Shown: positions 50,301 to 59,874, counted from the stretch's first letter. The stretch is DNA of 64,000 nucleotides from Apostichopus japonicus (GCF_037975245.1 NC_092570.1:13652501-13716500); one strand, 5' to 3'. Notes: generated by a model not told the origin, from the letters alone. Numbers and translations are program-made.

Positions 50301-51352
50301 AAGGTTTCTCATGTAAATCAACATAACAACATTCCAGAGCTATTTGAGGATGGTTGTAAAATTTGGGTTTCCGGGATCCTAAATCTTCTTAGGGAAGTCT
50401 ATGTCTTGCCGTCAGCTCACCTTTTGCCTTTCATTTAAAGCCCTCTGCAACTGCTCTGGACTTCTTGCTTTGTAATCTAACCAAGGACCTGGAAGAAAGG
50501 CAAATAAAATCACAGAAGAAAGGATGACATACAGTAGATAGCTTGGACTTAAAGGGTGTGAAGACTTGCGCAAAAAGAAACATCTAATGCCGGTAATCTG
50601 ACCTACTTTCGAATGAGGTGTAACAGAAGTGTTAGACACCACCATCGATCCCAGAAAAGACACACACACAGCTTGCTACCATCGGTAATTAGACACTAGT
50701 GTACAGTTAGTACATACACCTGCGGTCAATACCCACAGCAGAGTGTACAAACAATACAGCGATGGACATCTCAGGTCCAGCTAAAGATAACAAGGTATCA
50801 CGTTTCATTACTGTACTGTCTGCATTTTGTAGCGACACGAACAAAACGTCACTTGCAAGCAACGGAAAGTTAACTTTTTCAGATGGCCGCACGCGGTTTG
50901 GGGCGAGTCTTCAATGCCTTTAACAAGAAAGGAAATTCACTTTATCAGTGGCCAATTACTTATCCCCATTTTCAACTGACTCTGCCCTGAAATTTCTCCC
51001 GACAGAGAGGTTTATTCTTTACCTATTCATTTTGTCCTTCGTGACAGGTTGGAACATTGAGAAAAGCAATTTATGAAATTATAGATGCCCCTACATAAAA
51101 CGTTGGTGCCACCCCTCCTTAAATTATTGTGCCCCTCCATAAATTGTTGGGGCTACCGACCTGTGTAAGTAGCTTACCAGATGTAGTTTTTGAAGTTGAA
51201 TGACTTGGCTTCGTCCTTCTGTCAAATTCAGGGTGTCTTTCCAAAAGGGTTTGAAAATTACGAGCTTTCTCAATAATGTCTTTGTCTGAAGCGACTGTGA
51301 ATGATCCTCTTCGTAGCATGCTGCTTCATATTATAAATCCAAAATGTGACAT
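26107..51352 (-). CDS. WD-repeat / coiled-coil protein gene, 19 exons
   Basis: Nineteen minus-strand exons join with every phase matching: 51352-51178 (ATG at 51319), 50488-50421, 47543-47402, 46887-46745, 43532-43153, 42324-42135, 41682-41574, 39907-39768, 38643-38484, 37344-37256, 36796-36689, 35803-35609, 35189-35032, 34180-34081, 32407-32237, 31534-31415, 29833-29743, 29367-29240, 26346-26107. The predicted protein is about 957 residues. In order: a basic N-terminus, an EQ/K-rich coiled coil (exons 3-5), WD-like blades (LTWSLDGNRIMNVND, GMLRVWSTLPG, FISNFDDMVTVDTAGNIFVW; exons 6-13), a charged helix (AEIKKKWEKRREAAEE, exon 15), and a C-terminal domain with NENEYFRCLND. The architecture suggests a scaffold, possibly ciliary or dynein-associated, but I cannot name the family. 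Exon 12's acceptor and the true 3' end are the uncertain points. Confidence 0.85.
27571..28057. mobile_element. hAT-like miniature element, copy 1
   Basis: Ends GGGCACATCCCTG on the right and GATGTGCCCA on the left (two or so terminal bases lost), flanked by an exact 8-bp duplication AGTACCAA at 27563-27570 and 28058-28065. An inverted copy with perfect 14-bp ends lies at 59351-59770. An 8-bp duplication and CAGGG ends are typical of hAT transposons. It lies in intron 18 of the WD-repeat gene. Confidence 0.85.
28058..28480. repeat. local imperfect repeat of about 130 bp
   Basis: Segments with GAGTACCA, ATGAGGAC, CAGTAA, CAACGTTCAGATTTGCA and AACTTGAGAAAC recur two to three times between 28058 and 28430, and once at 27510-27570 on the other side of the hAT-like element. 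The element therefore appears to have inserted into a pre-existing local repeat. Confidence 0.6.
28985..29113. repeat. 11-bp tandem repeat
   Basis: About eleven copies of GTGACCTATAA or GTGGCCTATAA in intron 18 of the WD-repeat gene. Confidence 0.9.
29905..30060 (+). repeat. dispersed repeat, copy 1 of 2
   Basis: Starts CAGGGATGA and shares about 150 bp with 37685-37828 in the same orientation (AATCATGGAACTTTGCAAA, CGGATATTCCGCGAATTC). The left end resembles a hAT terminus; no matching right end was found. Confidence 0.7.
32450..32945 (+). repeat. dispersed copy of a gene or retroelement 3' end, copy A
   Basis: On the plus strand it reads STEKLRLRRTVRL then a stop (TAA at 32537-32539) and about 400 bp of following sequence. 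The same peptide tail and following sequence occur on the minus strand at 57905-57430. It lies in intron 14 of the WD-repeat gene, in the opposite orientation. It could be a truncated retrocopy or the 3' end of a LINE-like element. Confidence 0.7.
33430..34075. repeat. 92-bp tandem array, seven units, touching a splice donor
   Basis: Seven units contain TAAACATAATATTGCACGCA, CATAACAAGGATTACGTTAA and GAACGCATTATCATCTGT. The last unit runs into GTAAGTATATG, the donor of exon 14 of the WD-repeat gene (34080-34075 on the minus strand). The similarity begins within ten bases of the exon edge. On the minus strand each unit holds GAATTTTTACAG, which resembles a 3' splice site. Confidence 0.9.
34566..34939 (+). 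mobile_element. TTAA-flanked miniature element, copy b
   Basis: TTAA at both edges, ends AGGGTGTGAAGACTCGC and GCGAGTCTTCAATGCCT. It matches 50549-50923 over its full length. In intron 13 of the WD-repeat gene. Non-coding. Confidence 0.85.
35609..35803 (-). CDS. WD-repeat gene exon 12, acceptor at a transposon boundary
   Basis: 195 nt, 65 codons, phase 0 at both ends, filling the gap between exon 11 (ends NIHFPE) and exon 13 (starts ISVPRDNYLG). It encodes LLLTAGWRGIIVKTVRKG and KTKNGITQRCRVMREF and ends QFPKQ before GTAGTT. The only in-phase acceptor AG is the last two bases (35805-35804) of the target duplication of the miniature element at 35812-36400. The start of this exon is therefore less certain than the others. 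Confidence 0.65.
35812..36400. mobile_element. hAT-like miniature element at a splice acceptor
   Basis: Begins CAGGGGCGGACTGG and ends CCAGTCCGCCTCTG, inverted repeats with one mismatch. The 8-bp flanks CTCCCACC (35804-35811) and CCCCCACC (36401-36408) agree at seven positions. On the minus strand the element lies directly upstream of exon 12 of the WD-repeat gene. Confidence 0.85.
37685..37828 (+). repeat. dispersed repeat, copy 2 of 2
   Basis: Same orientation and sequence as 29905-30060, starting CAGGGATGA and ending near GAGGAAAAAGCT. In intron 9 of the WD-repeat gene. Confidence 0.7.
39768..39907 (-). CDS. WD-repeat gene exon 8, preceded by a 3' splice-site array
   Basis: 140 nt encoding GDIITYSLMQDQ and LISLTWSLDGNRI, part of a WD blade. 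The acceptor is GACATGTCTCTTGCAG before GAGATATC. The first ~16 exon bases and the whole acceptor are copied about 15 times in the 82-bp array that fills the upstream part of the intron. Donor GTAAGT after 39768. Confidence 0.85.
39890..41110. repeat. 82-bp tandem array carrying 3' splice sites, about 15 units
   Basis: Each unit contains, on the minus strand, CTGTGACATGTCTCTTGCAG followed by GAGATATCATCACAT, that is, the acceptor of exon 8 and its first bases. The remainder (CACCATCTATGAACATACCC and GTCCTTGTTAAATACTAAG) comes from the intron. Copies differ by single bases, for example CCTGTAAG and TTGCAGGAG variants. The genuine exon sits at the left (downstream) end. Confidence 0.95.
43153..43532 (-). 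CDS. WD-repeat gene exon 5, largest exon
   Basis: 380 nt, in phase with exons 4 and 6. It encodes a Gln/Glu/Lys/Arg-rich helical stretch (FQLKARKQNREERESQQDQQ), then PLSEDLLDRRPAESV and a conserved-looking segment with VNCERYILWQMEQIIIRSAE. Acceptor GGTTACAG, donor GTGAGT. Confidence 0.85.
43620..43670. repeat. short tandem repeat of about 15 bp
   Basis: Three to four copies of GCTATGACAAAGGTA in intron 4 of the WD-repeat gene. Confidence 0.8.
43715..46570. repeat. 2.85-kb array of AGCAATGAAACTAAGTATCA units
   Basis: The basic unit is about 25 bp (GAAAGCAATGAAACTAAGTA plus TCACT), with longer versions that add TAGTTAGCATCAC. A marker segment AATGAAACTGCGTAG recurs at 43857, 44141, 44532, 44816 and 45100 (position of GCG), giving a 284-bp higher-order period with one 391-bp step. 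The right part (45.6-46.55 kb) is more diverged. It lies in intron 4 of the WD-repeat gene, about 180 bp from either exon. Confidence 0.95.
47668..48062. mobile_element. possible hAT-like miniature element
   Basis: Ends CAGTGGCGGAGC and GCTCGGCCACTG, inverted with one mismatch. No clear target duplication. Intron 2 of the WD-repeat gene. Confidence 0.55.
49191..49574. mobile_element. miniature element with perfect 8-bp target duplication
   Basis: Flanked by AGCATCAG at 49183-49190 and 49575-49582. The ends CATAGGCAAAGGAGGC and GGCTCCTACTCCTATG are imperfect inverted repeats. The right two thirds matches 53150-53410 in the same orientation. The 8-bp duplication suggests hAT. Intron 2 of the WD-repeat gene. 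Confidence 0.8.
50549..50923 (+). mobile_element. TTAA-flanked miniature element, copy c
   Basis: TTAA at both edges, ends AGGGTGTGAAGACTTGC and GCGAGTCTTCAATGCCT. It is a full-length match to copy b. Intron 1 of the WD-repeat gene. Confidence 0.85.
51178..51352 (-). CDS. WD-repeat gene exon 1 (start codon at 51319)
   Basis: The exon follows a CTTCTCCAG acceptor and carries 33 nt of 5' leader. A short upstream frame begins with ATG at 51352 and stops after eight residues, before the start at 51319. Translation begins MLRRGSFTVASDKDI and the donor is GTAAGC after 51178 (phase 1). The presence of an acceptor implies at least one untranslated exon further upstream, perhaps near 52.8 kb. Confidence 0.7.
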
Positions 51353-52840
51353 CTGGAGAAGAGAAATAAGGTAACAGTGAAATTATAAAATATATCTAGC
51401 CTAGAGTAGTCCTACAGTGTACAGTATATGGACATTCCAATGAACTTTACAGAGTTTACACTAAGCTACAACATTGAGTTACCTACACATAATAGAACAT
51501 TCTTGTTTTTAATGTTTCGCATGAAATTATTGTTTCAAAAATATTACATTTAAAACAAGCTCATTTTCTCAGAAAATAATTTTCTATTATTTTCCACTTT
51601 TTTTACATTTTCTGCAAATTCGTCAGACTGCTTTTCTTTTCTGTTTTTATTAATAACAGGAGAGAACAATGCCAGTATTTACACAATGGAACAGCAAATC
51701 CTAAACTACAGGATCCTGTGAATTTAACTACATTTAACTACAAGTATGTCCTTTCCTGGTACTAATATTGTACTGTTAATATTTCACAATATTACACATT
51801 TACAGCATATGTTTAAATTTCTCTAGTTGTGCTGCTAGTGTATTTGAAAAAAAAGTATATATAAAATGGTTTAATCTTGCTGTGTTTTTGTTTCCCTATG
51901 GTCAGAGTTGATCAAAATTTCAGGAAAACGTTTCAACAAATAGCTGGGTTAACAATTATTTTGTTCAGTGGCAATGATAAATATATTACTTCACCAAGTC
52001 ACTGTGACTTTAAGAAAGAAATTGAACAATTGCATTACTGTGCACTGCTAACAAAAGTAACAAGTAACTGTCAGTGCTACTGACAGTACTGTAGCCCAAT
52101 TCAGGTAGATGGGTGAAGTTATTTGTGAACATGCCTAGGCTAGTAGTAGTAGTAAGTTGAGTCTCGTCTATCCGACATGCTCAGTGATTAACCTCCGCCA
52201 CGTATCACGATCTTGCGCAAGGAATATTGCTTCCTCGAAATTGTTAATATTAATGGTGTGAACATGCCTACAACTGCAAATTGCATATTTTCTTCTTTCA
52301 CTCACTGTATAAATTGAGGCTTTTGCAATTTGACTTATCAATACGGCAGCTACAGTGAGAGTTGTAACTCATAGTAATACCAATTACTAGTAATACTATA
52401 GGCTAGGCTGTGTACTAACTGCTACAAGTATATACAACAGTTAACACGCGAAGTTAGTGAACAGGATAATACCACTACTAGGCTTGGCCTAACTTAGTAC
52501 AGTAACAACTAACTAACATATACTAGGCCTAGTCTACCATAACCTAGGAAATTAATTATAACCACTTTGCTGCATTCTGTGCGAATAGTTTGGCGATTTG
52601 GATAAACTTGTAATGTGGGACTATTCGATATCATCGATTGTCCTTTACTCTTCTTAGCTTTCTCTGAGAAAATGCAGAATAGTCAAGCAGTGCAACACTA
52701 TATACGAGAAACATATACCCAAAGACAAGAACATTCGCGTCCAACGTTACCGTGAGTGACAACCACAGACTTCAACTAGTTAGAAGCTACTTCTCACAGC
52801 TGACAAAGCTACGCTTTGCATTGGATTCGATACTCGTTTG

Positions 52841-52850
52841 CGCCATCTTT
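52841..52850 (-). promoter_or_regulatory. YY1-like AAAGATGGCG motif, possible start region of the WD-repeat gene
   Basis: On the minus strand AAAGATGGCG matches the YY1-type motif common at animal transcription starts. It lies about 1.5 kb upstream of the first recognised exon of the WD-repeat gene and in the correct orientation. No TATA box was seen nearby. The assignment as that gene's start is inference. Confidence 0.3.
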
Positions 52851-53149
52851 TCAAACACAAACCCTATGTTGGCTACGTTATTGTAACACAAAACATGTGG
52901 GCGACAACCATGCACCGAACTACGAACAGGTTTCGTCTAAACAAGTCGTTGAGTAACGATTTCGTTGTCCTATGTTATCGTTGTACAGCCTTCCTTCTAA
53001 CAGGATAAACATATTATTTACATATAACCAATAAAATAATAAATAATAATAGCCAGTAAATGGGAATTTCCAAAATCACCCGTATAATTTTCTTTTAATA
53101 TGAAATACTACATTTATGTTTGTAAAGTAAAGAACTAAAAACTGAGAAT

Positions 53150-53410
53150 ATTTCGCTCACCTACTGAAAGAAAAATAATTTGCAATGTGTTTTTCAATGG
53201 TTTAACTTATAAATTATGATCATTTTTATTGTAATGACTTCCCCAACAATTATTACCAATCAGGAAGGGTAATAACACGAACAATGTCTGTATGTTATTG
53301 GCATGCCATGTAATAACCGATGCATGCCTATATGATATGGGCATTAAAATGGCCAAAAAATTTGGTTATATTTTTTGGGCAAGTCGTTACAGCCCCCCCC
53401 CCCCCCCAAT
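53150..53410. repeat. partial copy of the element at 49191-49574
   Basis: Shares GAAAGAAAAATAATTTGCAA, GTATGTTATTGGCATGC and AAGTCGTTACAGCCCCCC with the full element. It ends in a C run. No target duplication was recognised. Confidence 0.75.
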
Positions 53411-53867
53411 CATTGTATACCATAGAGACAATATGAATACTGAACTTACTTGAAGCTAGCGAACAGGATCAACCCACCCAATATAGCAAAATTAGTACAA
53501 ATGTAAACCGAATTGAAGCTGGCGAACGTCGACGGTAGTTTTATTAGGCACTTTTATTAGAGTATTCAAAATCATACGAAGTTTTGTATGGTGGATCGCG
53601 AGACGCGAGATACAATTTCTCAAAGTGGCAAGGATAACGTGGTAAATATGACTTATTAAAGGTCAATTTTGACCGAAATTCTTCATTTTCTAGGTCATTC
53701 ACTATCACAGGAATGTATGAATAGGCCTAGGTAAATTAGAGTGCGACAGTCGGAAATTCCGACTGTCGTACTCCAATTTTCCAACTATAGTCAGTTTTAC
53801 CAAGATTGGGGGGGGGGGGGGGGTGAGACACCCCACACCCCCTATGACGGCCCATCAGTCTCAAATC

Positions 53868-54305
53868 GTGGGGAATCGACTTATACCGATTTAAATCGAC
53901 ATATACCAATTTCCTTCGACTTATACCAGTTTCCAGCAGCTTATAAATTGACTTCTGCTGATTTAAATCGATATACCAGTTTCATGCTACATATCATCGA
54001 TTTAAATCGACATATACCAGTTTAATTCGACATATAGCGATTTAAATCGACATATACCAATTTAAATCGATGATATGTAAAATAAATCGGTATATATATA
54101 TCAATTTAAATCGACATCTAACAGTTTAAACGGATTTAATTCGACATATCATCGATTTAAACTGGTATTTGTCAATTTAAATTGACATATACCCATTTAT
54201 TTTACTTATCATCGATTAAAATTGGTATATGTCGATTTAAATCGATGATATGTCGAATTAAACTGGTATATGTCGATTTACATATCATCGATTTAAATTG
54301 TTTTA
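53868..54305. repeat. AT-rich palindromic repeat cluster
   Basis: Many copies of ATCGATTTAAATCGA-like palindromes linked by CATATACCA or TATATGTC in both orientations, for example GATTTAAATCGACATATACC and its reverse complement. The cluster can fold on itself extensively. It lies in the divergent intergenic zone. Confidence 0.85.
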
Positions 54306-54743
54306 AATTGTTTAACAAACAAAACAAGCTTGGATCTCACTGGTAGGTTAACACGTCATCCACTCGAATAATTAAGATAGCATGGAAAGTTTATTTTATA
54401 ACGACTAAAACTCGGAATATATACGTACGGTAACTTCGAAAATTGTTTCACAATCCTTGATGAAAACGAAAATTTTCAGATTTTGACGAGAAGTACGTAG
54501 TGTGCAGAAAGATAATTTTTTCAGTGTGTTCAAATTTCATTAATATAGTTTACTACATTTTTATACCAAAGATCCGGCTGATCGAAGAAAGGTTGTCAAA
54601 TAATAAGACATTTGGAAAACCACTTCGCATACATTGCCCAGGGAGTTGTTACGGAAGCATTTCCTCTCTACATAATGTCTACTACATAATTTGTCACGGT
54701 TTTATTAATATTTGATCTCCCGCTGACGACGATGGTGTCATTG

Positions 54744-54773
54744 CACGTTGTTACGTGATTCTGCAAACACGTG
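54744..54773. promoter_or_regulatory. E-box cluster upstream of the timeless-like gene
   Basis: CACGTT at 54744-54749, TACGTG at 54752-54757 and a canonical CACGTG at 54768-54773 fall within 30 bp. CACGTG E-boxes bound by CLOCK:CYCLE drive tim in insects. Here they lie about 300 bp upstream of a GT donor (55081) that could end an untranslated first exon. The functional link is inference. Confidence 0.35.
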
Positions 54774-54849
54774 CAAGGTATTCACGTTTTTCTCGACTAA
54801 CTCTAATCCAAGCTCTTGATTGGTTGTTTCTTCCGTGATCATCGGATCG

Positions 54850-55080
54850 GATCGTTGTAAACATATCTGATTATATGCCATTTTTTCAGCCACGGGAACT
54901 GCAATCAACGTACATTTTACCTTCATTGTGTTCGCTTAGTAATTGGAAATTTTACTCGGAGAACAATGTTTCGAATATATTTGTCATTTTCCGTCGGGAT
55001 CTAAGAAAGACAAGACTACCAACAATTCTAGCTGGAATCGTACTAATAAGCCTGCAGACAGTCAGATTTCTTTCCCGCAG
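54850..55080 (+). other. possible untranslated first exon of the timeless-like gene
   Basis: The stretch ends TTTCCCGCAG followed by GTATGC, a good donor. It precedes the start-codon exon at 59962 by 4.9 kb, with no competing plus-strand exon recognised in between. It contains several ATGs, including one opening a 78-residue frame (54875-55111) that runs past the donor. It could therefore be an independent short gene or non-coding. Confidence 0.3.
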
Positions 55081-57429
55081 GTATGCTTACGTTATCCTAG
55101 ATTGTGATTAGGCCCAACCTCTACTAAAAGAACGAAGTACGAAGTGAATTAAGCTTTCTGCATGCATATTGGTGTCCGGAACGTTAAGCTAGTAGTAGTA
55201 GTAGGACTAGCATACTGTAGTAGTACTAGGCTAGGCTGTGCGTGATAATCGCCAATTGGAGGTGATTGCACAGAAGCAGAAACCTCACTCCACAGGTACT
55301 CCCAAAGTATGCTGCACAGTTAATAACTTGGTGTGCCATTAAAGATAAAATTTTGATAGTTAAAGGGAAATCAGGGAAGACAAGTATGTTTAACAGATTT
55401 CATTCCAAGACTATCTGTCTGTGGTTTTGAAGTAGCCTACTATTGCTGACTGCTATTGCTAAATGAAAGTACCTCTGAGTCTGAGAACAGTTAAAACATA
55501 TCCAGAGAGTTGTTAAGAAACTGGCATGAAACTTCAGTATTGTTACTAGGATTTTTAAATTTTGTCCCTGCAGTCCTCCATGAAAACATGCACTTAAAAC
55601 TTATATCTCTACATAAACACACAAAGCTTAGTCATAATTAGCCCTGACAACAACTTTGCATATGTGCAATGGAATAGTCCTATGATGTAAAGAAAAACAA
55701 TGAAGAAACTTTACTAATATACAACAACAAAATGACTATCACATTCTAAAGCGGGAAATTTTGCTGTAGAATAGTAAGCATACGTATGCGGGTATAGAGA
55801 TCATGCAAATACACAGGGGATAGTAACGTTACAAATACAAGTAGTTGTAGTTGCACAACATACTTTGTGTTCATTGACCACTGCAATTTGGGAGTAGCTG
55901 CAGAATACCAAGCTGGATCCGAGATTGTGGTTTTGACGGAGACGAACAACGTCCAACGCAGTCTTATATTGTGCTTGAGTAGATGGCGCTATTATAGTAT
56001 TGTTAAGATTATTGGACTTTGATTTTTTTCCCTTTTTTCTAATGTACATTGCATATACTTGTAAAACGGGCGATATCTAACAGGGTACATGGTCCGTTTT
56101 TGTTTCTGTTGCCGAAGAACCAACAGGCTACGCAGTCATTCTGTAAAGGAAAGTAAAGCCTGAAGATGTGGGATGACGGACGTGGGGATCTGGGGCGACA
56201 TCCAACGGGCTCCTGGGTCTAGCTTTGTTTTTAAGTAAACCCAACGGACTACGAAGTCAGAAGTGGTGGAATGGGGGTTGAAGTATTTATTCGCGGGGTA
56301 TTCGACAGCTATGCCGCAATTTGTTTCTCAAGAAAAAATTTGCGTCTGTCAGATGCATTAGTTTGAAGATATTGCGACACTGGCCGAAACATAGCACACT
56401 GGACGCAGAAACCTGCGTTCGAGTAATGCTGAAACTTGATTTTAAAATATAAACTTTTTCATACATAACAGTGTGAATAGTCTCAGTCTGGAAAATCATT
56501 GAACATGTGTTATGAAGGAAGGCTATTCCGATGAACATGATATTTTTCTCTGGATTCCATTTTTATTTGTAAATTACAATTTGAATTGCCCCAGTTACCT
56601 GTATTTACAGAACACACAATGTATGTAGGACTGAGTGTGTAAAAGTGGTCTTGGACTCTTGTCAATAATAATAATAATTTTTGCCAAGAAATTGGTGTTT
56701 GCTGGCCATGGCATTGTTAACTGCTCAGTATAAACGAAAGAAAGACTTGTTGCTTAACTGGGCAGGGAACTTAAAAAGAAAGCAGTGAATATGCATGGAG
56801 AATAGTGCTGATAGTTGTTATCGATTAGTCGCCAGTAGTTGCGATTACACTTCGGAAGTTTGATTAATCGCGTCGAATTCTAAGTTCCGATTACTCGACT
56901 ACAATTTTTACAAACTAGCACTAAACACATAAACTGTATAATAGCCTAACCTATCAAAAACAACGCTAAAACAGTTTGTTAGCAAATATCGCAAAAGTAC
57001 AGGTTCTCACAATGCTACACTAGCACTATGCTGTGTTAAAAATCAGCAAGCACCTGCTCCGGTCAGATTCATGTGTTTACTTGTCAGTAATATGCCTTAT
57101 TCTGCAGTGCAACATTCAGTCCTAGCACAGTTTTAACATGATTTTAGACACCACATGTTAAGACACGAAAGAACAAATAAAACAGTGCACATGGATAAGA
57201 TTTGTTTTGACTGTATTTCTGCAATGTAAAAATGACAGTGATGACCTAATAACTGTAATCGCAGTAATCGCGAGGAGAGCTTTGCGATAAATCCACTTCA
57301 AAAGAAAGAGTCGACTATCAGCACTTATGGAGAATAAGAAGTTTTTTTGTGCAGAAGTTTGCATAAGACCATCATGTAGTTGGTGCCATTAATAGAATTG
57401 TCTGGTAGCCCTTAGAAGTTACCTTAGAA
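55081..57429. other. no gene seen
   Basis: Probably intron 1 of the timeless-like gene, or intergenic. Contains a TAGTAGTAGTAG run near 55190. No exon was supported on either strand. Confidence 0.35.
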
Positions 57430-57905
57430 AACGATAAATAATTTTCCAAACATGTTTTCAAAGTATCAGAACGCTAATGTTGCGTTTGACAGAGAAACAA
57501 TTTTTTAATCAATTAGGATGGATATTTCAAATATATTTTGAACGGTAGAGAATGTGACGTCATCTTCGCGGATGCAGATTGCGACATAACCCACGCTGCA
57601 TAAAGTTCCTACAGTAATCTAAACCGTGTTTGAATACAGATTTATTTCTTCCTTCATTTTCGGTGAAATTTCTTATAAATTATATATGTTTTAAGAAATG
57701 GTTAAGACATCATATAGTCCATCAGTGATTTCGTGATTTTTGTGTAACACAAGATAAGTTTGAACTGCAGACTCTTCGTTGTTTATACATTAGGTTGTCC
57801 AGCTCCAATGCAAAGAATGTTCGCATTTAGGTTACTCGTTTACAATCGGACAGTTCTACGAAGCCTAAGCTTTTCAGTACTACCCTCTGCTCTGACATCG
57901 ATTCC
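57430..57905 (-). repeat. dispersed copy of a gene or retroelement 3' end, copy B
   Basis: Inverted relative to 32450-32945. On the minus strand it reads KVKLGGIDVRAEGSTEKLRL to a stop at 57840-57842, followed by the same ~400 bp of trailing sequence. The open frame extends further upstream here than in copy A (MAEIKFTDLLYSKRKLESAH), so B is the more complete copy or the source. Confidence 0.7.
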
Positions 57906-58361
57906 GCCAAGTTTCACCTTTCGATGAGCACTTTCAAGCTTCCTTTTACTGTAAAGTAGATCCGTGAATTTTATTTCAGCCATTTCAAAGAATGATTTAT
58001 GAACTGTATTTGAGTGTGAGAATGTATTATGTGCAACGTTGTGTACATACCGACTGGACATGGTAGGCTGTACATATGTTCGCGATGTGTACATAATATA
58101 AACGTAATACTGTATATAATAGGCAATCTCCTGTGTGTGTACATGTGAGAGTGTATTTGCTGCGGAAATGGGAGTGTTAACTTCAAGTCACTCGTTTTGC
58201 CTATTTGCACGCATTGCTTCATTCACCAAATTGATGCATTCGAACAAATGGTTCTTTTGATGAGAAACTGGTAAATTTGAAAACCAGATTTCTACAAGAA
58301 GAAGATCTTGTCGAATGGGGACAATTTTCACATGGGTAGAAAGCTTTTCTCGATCCACCTT
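57840..58361 (-). CDS. unrecognised minus-strand coding fragments
   Basis: Two open segments look coding. At 58361-58188, after a TTTCCAAG acceptor, the frame reads VDREKLSTHVKIVPIRQDLL, FSNLPVSHQKNHLFECINLV and stops after NRQNE. At 57986-57840, starting MAEIKFTDLL, the frame ends in the tail shared with the copy at 32.5 kb. The phases do not allow a simple splice between them. They may be two exons with an alternative junction, or parts of a retroelement-like gene. The family is unknown. Confidence 0.35.
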
Positions 58362-59350
58362 GGAAAGTGATGAGTTTAGTGTGTAAGTCAAAGGGAGTAA
58401 TTAATTGTGGTGTGATACTTGAAGGTTACTTTATTGGTAGAGATCTGATATTAGGTGTGCAGACAGATGTAGGGGTTCTGTTGTAGAGAGTTACTATGGA
58501 GGTCAAAGTGTAAGTGATCTACTGGGACTTACAGGTTGGAAAAGTATTTTATTATGTTAATGGTTTCTGGGAAGTGTGATGTAGGAGGACTTCCTGTCTG
58601 TGATTCTAGCCTAAAGAGATTGTTCAAGTGAACCTAGGGTAAGGGGAAGGTGAGATAATGGTAAAATGCTCTCTGTTATAACTATGTGAAATGGCTCACT
58701 ACTGTTGCGTACATTATGTATGGGGATTGTTTGGGTGCAGTGACTGTTTACGAGATATAGTGATACTGAATCTTCAAGGGCATTCAAATATTAAGTAGTA
58801 ATGTTGCCAAAATAACATTACTTACCACAAAATGAACGACAGAAATTTCACTGGATTAACTTTCAGTCATAAAAAGTTGATAATTCTAGAGACCTGACCA
58901 AGGAAAGTAGTAAGACCGACAATTCATTGATAATAACAATAATTGTCATGTATTTTGTCAGCACCTAGCATATGTCTTAAGTTGTTAATGATGCAAACAC
59001 ATACATACTGTAGTCTGATGTCATGCCAAGCCAAAAGTTATATCTCAAATGATTGTAAAGTCACTTTTGACAAAGCACGTTGTAAACTAAGCTTACAATT
59101 GTTCACATTTTTATTTCTTATAATGTTTTAAACGAACCCCAATTAAATATATCATTTTACTGTTACCAAGTTACTCTATACATAATGGTAGGCCTAAGTA
59201 AATTGAACGTTTTTGAGAGTAGAATTTTAACCTCGGTCGTCAGTTGGTGAGTTGTTTTAAAAAAAATTGTCTTGGCCTGACATAATCCCTGATGACAAGG
59301 TCTACAAGGTATTGTGGCTTTTGACTGGCATCCCCCCGCAAAGAAATGTC

Positions 59351-59770
59351 CAGGGATGTGCCCAGGATTTCCTGAGTGCCAGATGTACTGATCGCCGTCC
59401 TAGGGGAGGGGGTTTCCCCCTCCCTTTGAAAAATTTTTCGATTTTTGATGGTGCTCAGATGCCAAATGCTGGTACTTGTGTAGCTTTTTAAGCACATACA
59501 CAAGTATTAGTATTGCTTACAATTTACATTTTTTATTTTTTTTTTAGTGAAATATATATTATGTAACTGGTAAAAGTTATTAGTTTGTTTCAAAGAGATT
59601 TTGCAAGGGACCGATTGAGAGCCGTAAGAAATGTTTTATGTTGAATATATTGTTAGGAATGTCTGGATTTTAGATGAAAATAGTGCTGGGCGAGATTCAC
59701 GATTTTTAAGACAGTGCTGGGCGGTAATTTTTAGTGCTTGGCGGTGCCGCCCAGCATGGGCACATCCCTG
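59351..59770. mobile_element. hAT-like miniature element, copy 2
   Basis: Perfect 14-bp ends CAGGGATGTGCCCA and TGGGCACATCCCTG, flanked by AATGTC on both sides (59345-59350, 59771-59776). Inverted relative to 27571-28057. It ends about 190 bp before the first coding exon of the timeless-like gene. Confidence 0.85.
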
Positions 59771-59803
59771 AATGTCTATATACGGATACCACCATCTGTA
59801 ACA

Positions 59804-59874
59804 GCTGGATAGCTCAGTTGGCAGAGCGCTCGGCCTGTATCCCAGAGGTCAATGTTTCGAATCCCATTCTTGCC
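59804..59874 (+). other. tRNA-like sequence (tRNA relic or SINE head)
   Basis: Reads GCTGGATAGCTCAGTTGGCA at the 5' side with a good A box (TAGCTCAGTTGG), and TTTCGAATCCC as a weakened B box. The acceptor and anticodon stems pair poorly, so it is more likely a tRNA relic or SINE head than a working tRNA gene. Confidence 0.5.
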
